A stretch of 64,000 nucleotides of DNA from Thermocladium sp. (GTDB taxonomy: Archaea > Thermoproteota > Thermoprotei > Thermoproteales > Thermocladiaceae), in contig JAGDXC010000009.1 of the NCBI GenBank assembly GCA_023269935.1, positions 30,045 to 94,044 on the forward strand, written 5' to 3'. Position numbers and translations under genes: made by a program. Position 1 is the stretch's first letter. Each line of letters starts with the position of its first letter. Below the pieces are notes generated by a model. The model was not told the DNA's origin and did no database searches. It saw nothing but the letters and a program-made list of their open reading frames with translations. Of this stretch, positions 60,587 through 64,000 are shown in pieces.

Positions 60587-60616
60587 CCTCGCCCTTCAGG
60601 GCGGGGAGGAGGTTAG
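60587..60616 (+). repeat. Solo copy of the TnpB-type right-end hairpin
   Basis: CCTCGCCC-TTCA-GGGCGGGGAGGAGGTTAG (60587-60616, given as its two halves) matches the 3' end of the TnpB element at 46.8 kb: the stem CGCCC/GGGCG (60590-60594/60599-60603) and the GGAGGAGGTTAG end are kept while the loop differs. No tnpB reading frame lies upstream. So this is a scar or a stand-alone omega-RNA-like end, whose guide would begin at ATCTATGAATC. Confidence 0.6.
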
Positions 60617-60651
60617 ATCTATGAATCTCTGGATGTGGGTGGCTATGTCAA

Positions 60652-60972
60652 TTAAATTAGTGCTTCTGCGTGTTCCTCGCTTATCTTTCCTTGAAGCAAC
60701 TCATGGGCATAACATGCAGTATATACGGCGCTCAACACATCCATTGACGACGCCCTATACTTCAAGACCACTAGGGGAAACGCGTATTTATTCATGTCCC
60801 ATATTTCAATGAATATCATGTTATTCTTGCCTATTACATGCACTTCCGATCCATCGCTATAACTTCTTAATATGTATCGCACTCCGCTGCTGAATCTATG
60901 TCTCTCGATTGACCCATCAATGCATTCCATTGCGATTGAATTAATCACGTTCCCAGCAATATCTATATGCAT
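60652..60972 (-). CDS. Small hypothetical protein, 106 residues
   Basis: A soluble, beta-rich protein with no recognised family: MHIDIAGNVINSIAMECIDG and SGVRYILRSYSDGSEVHVIG are strand-like. They are followed by FPLVVLKYRASSMDVLSAVY and a helical C-terminus ending in ISEEHAEALI. TTTTTAAGCA (about 60997-61006) is roughly 28 nt from ATG 60972, the leaderless spacing, so the gene is probably real. It sits between the solo right end and a decayed stretch. Confidence 0.55.
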   Translation of the reverse strand: MHIDIAGNVINSIAMECIDGSIERHRFSSGVRYILRSYSDGSEVHVIGKNNMIFIEIWDMNKYAFPLVVLKYRASSMDVLSAVYTACYAHELLQGKISEEHAEALI

Positions 60973-60978
60973 TGTCAA

Positions 60979-61464
60979 AAATCATAATGATGCTATGCTT
61001 AAAAAGTTGCCTCCAGTTCCCCTGGCGAATCCTATCCCAAATGTCTTTCTTCATAAAACTCCATTACCATACGGAAAAGAGACCTAGATGAATAAGATCC
61101 GCAACTTGGTGGGCCATATGTTAATCTTGATCCTACCCTTGATGGAGAGGATTATCGAGTTTGAGAACCAGCCTCTCCTTTATGAGAACCACTCTCCCAA
61201 CCACCCTCTCCCCCACAAGCCTGTTATCCACACCTAGAAATTGACAGTGAGAAGCACGGCAAGGTTAATTCAAGGTATCCTGCTTACATGGAGGGACTTA
61301 CCATTCCTTATTAGAAGCCCTGAAGAATCCGTTCAATCGAAATAATTGAACTAAGAATAGGCAATAGCCCTCTAGGCTCATAGGATTTCAAATAGTTTAT
61401 TAAACCATTTTGGCCATGATAGGATATACGAAAGAAATAAATAAGTCCAATAGTACTGTAATGC
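60979..61464. other. 490-nt gap with decayed coding sequence
   Basis: Between the small hypothetical gene and the aldolase there is no intact gene. The minus strand of about 61130-61310 holds protein-like pieces in shifting frames (listed separately). The last 80 nt contain the aldolase promoter, AAATAAATAAG, at about 61434-61444. Confidence 0.4.
61133..61310 (-). pseudogene. Frameshifted coding remnant
   Basis: Reading on the minus strand, one frame gives NGKSLHVSRIP and the next LELTLPCFSLSI. The third gives LGVDNRLVGERVVGRVVLIK then ERLVLKLDNPLHQG, ending at TAG 61133-61135. The parts join into a plausible beta-rich domain only if two frameshifts are repaired, so this is a broken gene. 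The family is not recognised; its closeness to the solo TnpB right end may mean it belonged to the same element. Confidence 0.4.
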
Positions 61465-62334
61465 ATGAATGAGGTACTAGTCGCATTATCAACTCCTTTC
61501 CTAAATGGCAAACTGAATAAAGAGGGATTAATTAATCATGTTGAGTCATTGATTAAGGCTGGAGTGGATGGGTTCTTCCTATTAGGAACCACGGGTCTTG
61601 GCATGGTTATGTCTACCGATGAGAAACGGGAGGTAATGAATGCAGTTAAGGAGGTGGCTGGACGAAAAAAATTGATAGCCCATGTGGGCGCAGCAGTAAT
61701 TGATGATGTAATTAAGACAGCGCAAGATGCGGCTAAGCTTGAATTGGATGCAGTAGCATCAGTGCCCCCAATATATTATAAACCAGATGAGCCTACATTG
61801 ATTAAGTATTACACTAAGATAAGGGAAACCTCCGGTCTACCTGTATACATCTATAATATACCACAAAACAGTGGATTCAATGTGACCCCAAGTCACGCTG
61901 CCCAAATGCGGACAATAATAGCTGGGGTCAAGGATAGCACTGGAGATATTGGGCAAGTAGCCGGTTTTGTGGATCTAGGTCTCGAGGTGTTTAACGGAGC
62001 CGATCATGCTATACTTCCATCCCTAGTTGTGGGTGCTCATGGAGCTGTATCCGCTATGGCTAATGTGGTTCCAGAGCTAGAGATAAAGCTATTTAGGGAA
62101 TATAATGCAAATAATTTTAATAAGGCAATGGATATTCAACGCACAATAACTAGGGTACGCGATATAATAAAGAAGTACCCCACCCCCGCGGCTTATTACT
62201 GGGCAGCTTCTGTGCTTAGGGGATACGAATTAGGGGATGTCAAGGAACCACTTAGGGTTTTGAGCGATGAGGAGAAAAATGCATTGAAGAAAGAATTAGA
62301 TGATTTAACTCACTCTGGAGGAATCTCCTTATAG
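61465..62334 (+). CDS. kdgA: 2-Keto-3-deoxygluconate-type aldolase (DapA/NAL family)
   Basis: A 289-residue class I aldolase. It has ALSTPFLNGKLNKEGLINHV and GFFLLGTTGLGMVMSTDEK, where the archaeal KDG aldolases read GTTGLGPxLS. The catalytic Tyr is in YIYNIPQNSGFN and the Schiff-base Lys in IAGVKDSTGDIGQ. The tail HAILPSLVVGAHGAVSAMAN matches as well. This favours KDG/KDPG aldolase of the branched Entner-Doudoroff pathway over dihydrodipicolinate synthase. AAATAAATAAG is about 25 nt before ATG 61465. Its 3' end overlaps the convergent permease gene by 25 nt. Confidence 0.85.
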   Translation: MNEVLVALSTPFLNGKLNKEGLINHVESLIKAGVDGFFLLGTTGLGMVMSTDEKREVMNAVKEVAGRKKLIAHVGAAVIDDVIKTAQDAAKLELDAVASVPPIYYKPDEPTLIKYYTKIRETSGLPVYIYNIPQNSGFNVTPSHAAQMRTIIAGVKDSTGDIGQVAGFVDLGLEVFNGADHAILPSLVVGAHGAVSAMANVVPELEIKLFREYNANNFNKAMDIQRTITRVRDIIKKYPTPAAYYWAASVLRGYELGDVKEPLRVLSDEEKNALKKELDDLTHSGGISL

Positions 62335-63803
62335 GCAAGCGATATATCTATGCCTTCCTTCTTAGAATAATGCCTACGCATTACAGCATATATGCCTAGT
62401 CCAGCTATGAATGTGGCTATCTCCACACCATAAGCCAACCAATTGCCTCCCCATATGCTGGGATATTCAAGGAATTGGTAAGTTATGAACGCGAACACTA
62501 TTGCCGTCAGGGCACCGGCTATTATTAGCAATTTATGGCCACTGCGTAACCCATGCTTTACAGCAGCTGCGCCAACCGCCAAGTAATATATCATTGCTGC
62601 GACCACGGCTCCATATAATGCGGTAAATGTTCCATAAAAATACGCCGCGGCAATTATCAATACCGTAGTTATCGCTAGATCCATAATATGGGCAGCAATC
62701 GGCGAGTGGAGTCTAGGGCTAACATATGACATGACCTCAGGCAAGTACCTGTCGAGGCCCATGGCCATTATATACCTCGCCACTACGACTACTCCATATG
62801 CTAATACCGCTATCTCCCAAGTGAAGGACCCAATAATTAATAGCCAGGACACAATTGGATTATGGGCGGCAGCTATCGCCACTGTCCAGAAATTAATTGC
62901 ATAGTTAACATTTGAATTAGATAAGGCAGCCGTCACAAATGGATAACTTAGGCCATAATACATAGAGGCTATTGCCATCGTCAATAAAATGAATGTTATC
63001 ACGGATGCGAGCACTACATTGAGTTTCAATGCTCCTTTACCCCTTATCTCGGATGAGATGGATGGACCAGCTTGTATCCAGGGATAAATGAATATGGCAA
63101 AGAATGGGATCATCATGATGGTATTAAATAGATTAAAGGTTGATCCATTATATGACCCAGCAATGCTCTGATAATTATAACCGCTGGGCAACAATGAATT
63201 AACTGCATTAACTAAATTAGTTCTGCCAGCAGTAATATAGATTATTATCGCCGCTATCAATGCGGCCAGTGAGACTAATGTGAGGGCCGTGATTAAGCGG
63301 AATCCATATCTTGGCTTAAAAATATTGATTAATACTATTGCTGCAAATGATGCAACTCCAACCAGTATAGTGCCAAGCGTGCTTGTTAGGAATGGTATAT
63401 TTACTCCAATTGCAAGGAGTGAGCTATAGAGCGTCGGCGATGCGGATAAAGAAACTAGTGCAAAGTATGCCAGAGACTCCACGACAAATGCTAAGGCGAG
63501 TGAGCCTCCTATGGCGCCCCCGAATGCACGTGACAACCAGATGTAATCTCCCCCGGCTCTAGGCATCTTAGTTACCAGTATCGTATATACTATTATTTGC
63601 GGAATAGATAATGCAAATGCAATTATTGAGGAAACAATTAGGTTCACGCCCTCTATGCTGGGCAGAAGCATCATTGTATAGCCGAGAACCGCTAGAGCAA
63701 CTCCCATTGACATATCTGAGATATTTATTGAAATGGCATCCAAGAGGCCGGCTTCCTTCACCAAGCCCGTGGATTCGCGAGCAAAGATTTTCTTATTATC
63801 CAT
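62310..63803 (-). CDS. APC-superfamily amino acid permease
   Basis: A 497-residue transporter with about 12 to 14 membrane helices. The family pattern is seen in MGVALAVLGYTMMLLPSIEG, TKMPRAGGDYIWLSRAFGGA (the conserved P-R-x-G-G-x-Y of TM2-3) and the TM6 region FAIFIYPWIQAGPSISSEIRGKGALK. It differs from the 33.5 kb permease in lacking the long C-terminal extension. TTTAAAAACC (about 63823-63832) is 25 nt from ATG 63803. It is divergent from the glycosyltransferase at the edge. Confidence 0.88.
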   Translation of the reverse strand: MDNKKIFARESTGLVKEAGLLDAISINISDMSMGVALAVLGYTMMLLPSIEGVNLIVSSIIAFALSIPQIIVYTILVTKMPRAGGDYIWLSRAFGGAIGGSLALAFVVESLAYFALVSLSASPTLYSSLLAIGVNIPFLTSTLGTILVGVASFAAIVLINIFKPRYGFRLITALTLVSLAALIAAIIIYITAGRTNLVNAVNSLLPSGYNYQSIAGSYNGSTFNLFNTIMMIPFFAIFIYPWIQAGPSISSEIRGKGALKLNVVLASVITFILLTMAIASMYYGLSYPFVTAALSNSNVNYAINFWTVAIAAAHNPIVSWLLIIGSFTWEIAVLAYGVVVVARYIMAMGLDRYLPEVMSYVSPRLHSPIAAHIMDLAITTVLIIAAAYFYGTFTALYGAVVAAMIYYLAVGAAAVKHGLRSGHKLLIIAGALTAIVFAFITYQFLEYPSIWGGNWLAYGVEIATFIAGLGIYAVMRRHYSKKEGIDISLAYKEIPPE

Positions 63804-63846
63804 ATAATTAACTAACTAAATTTGGTTTTTAAAATTTTTGAATAAA

Positions 63847-64000
63847 ATGAAAATATTAATCTTTGATAACGTTGATCCAAATAAGATAGGTGGAGCTGAA
63901 ATGAACTATCATAAAAAAATCACTATTCTTACAGAATTAGGATATGATGTATACGCGCTTTTCCCATTGAGATCTTCTAATATGCCACAAATAAATTCAA
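63847..64000 (+). CDS. Glycosyltransferase (GT-B, family 4-like), truncated by window edge
   Basis: The first 51 codons from ATG 63847: MKILIFDNVDPNKIGGAEMN followed by YHKKITILTELGYDVYALFP. An N-terminal beta strand, a glycine-rich turn (IGGAE) and a helix are the usual start of GT4 glycosyltransferases (G-G-x-E motif). The composition is more AT-rich than its neighbours. TTTTTAAAAT lies about 21-24 nt upstream. It may open a polysaccharide or N-glycan cluster beyond the window. Confidence 0.65.
   Translation, partial: MKILIFDNVDPNKIGGAEMNYHKKITILTELGYDVYALFPLRSSNMPQINS

Noticed and set aside
1..64000. CRISPR array, Cas genes or rRNA operon
   Set aside because: No regularly spaced repeats of 20-40 nt, no Cas signature proteins and no rRNA sequences were seen on either strand.

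Overview
The window is a stretch of archaeal chromosome. The evidence is uS11, uL13, eL18, an Elf1-type elongation factor, aRF1, FEN-1, an archaeal cis-prenyltransferase, type 2 IPP isomerase, aldehyde ferredoxin oxidoreductase, a DUF1512 protein and intron-containing tRNAs. The base composition (roughly 42-44% GC), two apparent non-canonical tRNA introns and a TATA-like box about 25 nt upstream of most lead genes fit a hyperthermophilic Thermoproteales archaeon of the Caldivirga/Thermocladium/Vulcanisaeta kind. The genus is my inference. Most lead genes appear leaderless, and I used the TATA-to-start distance (24-28 nt) to choose starts where several were possible.

Layout. 1-8.2 kb: a truncated TadC/ArlJ-like secretion membrane protein, S-adenosylhomocysteine hydrolase, thymidine kinase, a CBS protein, a complete ECF vitamin-type transporter operon (S component, fused ATPase, EcfT) and tRNA-Ile with two apparent extra introns. 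8.3-14.4 kb: a TPR protein, then two divergent operons (SCP2-ADH-AOR, and 2-hydroxyacid dehydrogenase plus a ThDP decarboxylase) that together could run a 2-oxoacid to aldehyde to acid/alcohol route. 14.8-20.4 kb: Elf1, a GC-richer VUT-family membrane gene, aFap7, AsnRS, a membrane zinc-ribbon protein and DUF1512. 20.5-26.5 kb: gamma-glutamyltransferase, an NRAMP-like transporter with altered metal-site motifs, SdhA/FrdA, aRF1 and a candidate C/D box sRNA. 26.5-33.3 kb: cis-prenyltransferase, a 37-residue cysteine-rich microprotein, an MBL/RMMBL nuclease-like protein, tRNA-Ser, FEN-1 coupled to a PD-(D/E)XK-like protein, and IDI2-MEMO. 33.4-38.7 kb: amino acid permease, acyl-CoA dehydrogenase, a decayed stretch and the eL18-uL13-uS11 operon.

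38.7-46.9 kb is the most accessory-looking part: a candidate structured RNA, a 1064-residue surface protein, two coiled-coil proteins, a ferritin-VIT1 fusion, orphan genes and a TnpB remnant that keeps its omega-RNA-like 3' end. 46.9-53.7 kb: a class II glutamine amidotransferase, an enoyl-CoA hydratase homologue and a five-gene molybdenum hydroxylase operon (large, FAD and 2Fe-2S subunits, XdhC, MocA). 53.9-64 kb: DUF72, an orphan, HisRS divergent from an EamA transporter across one TATA element, the NfeD-stomatin pair, small orphans, a solo copy of the TnpB right-end hairpin, a KDG-type aldolase, an APC permease and the start of a glycosyltransferase.

No CRISPR array, rRNA gene or complete transposon was seen. 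The best novelty candidates are the symmetric cysteine microprotein at 27345-27458, the RNA candidates at 26438-26483 and 38700-38775, the intron-rich tRNA-Ile, the TnpB right-end scars and the FEN-1-linked nuclease-like gene.
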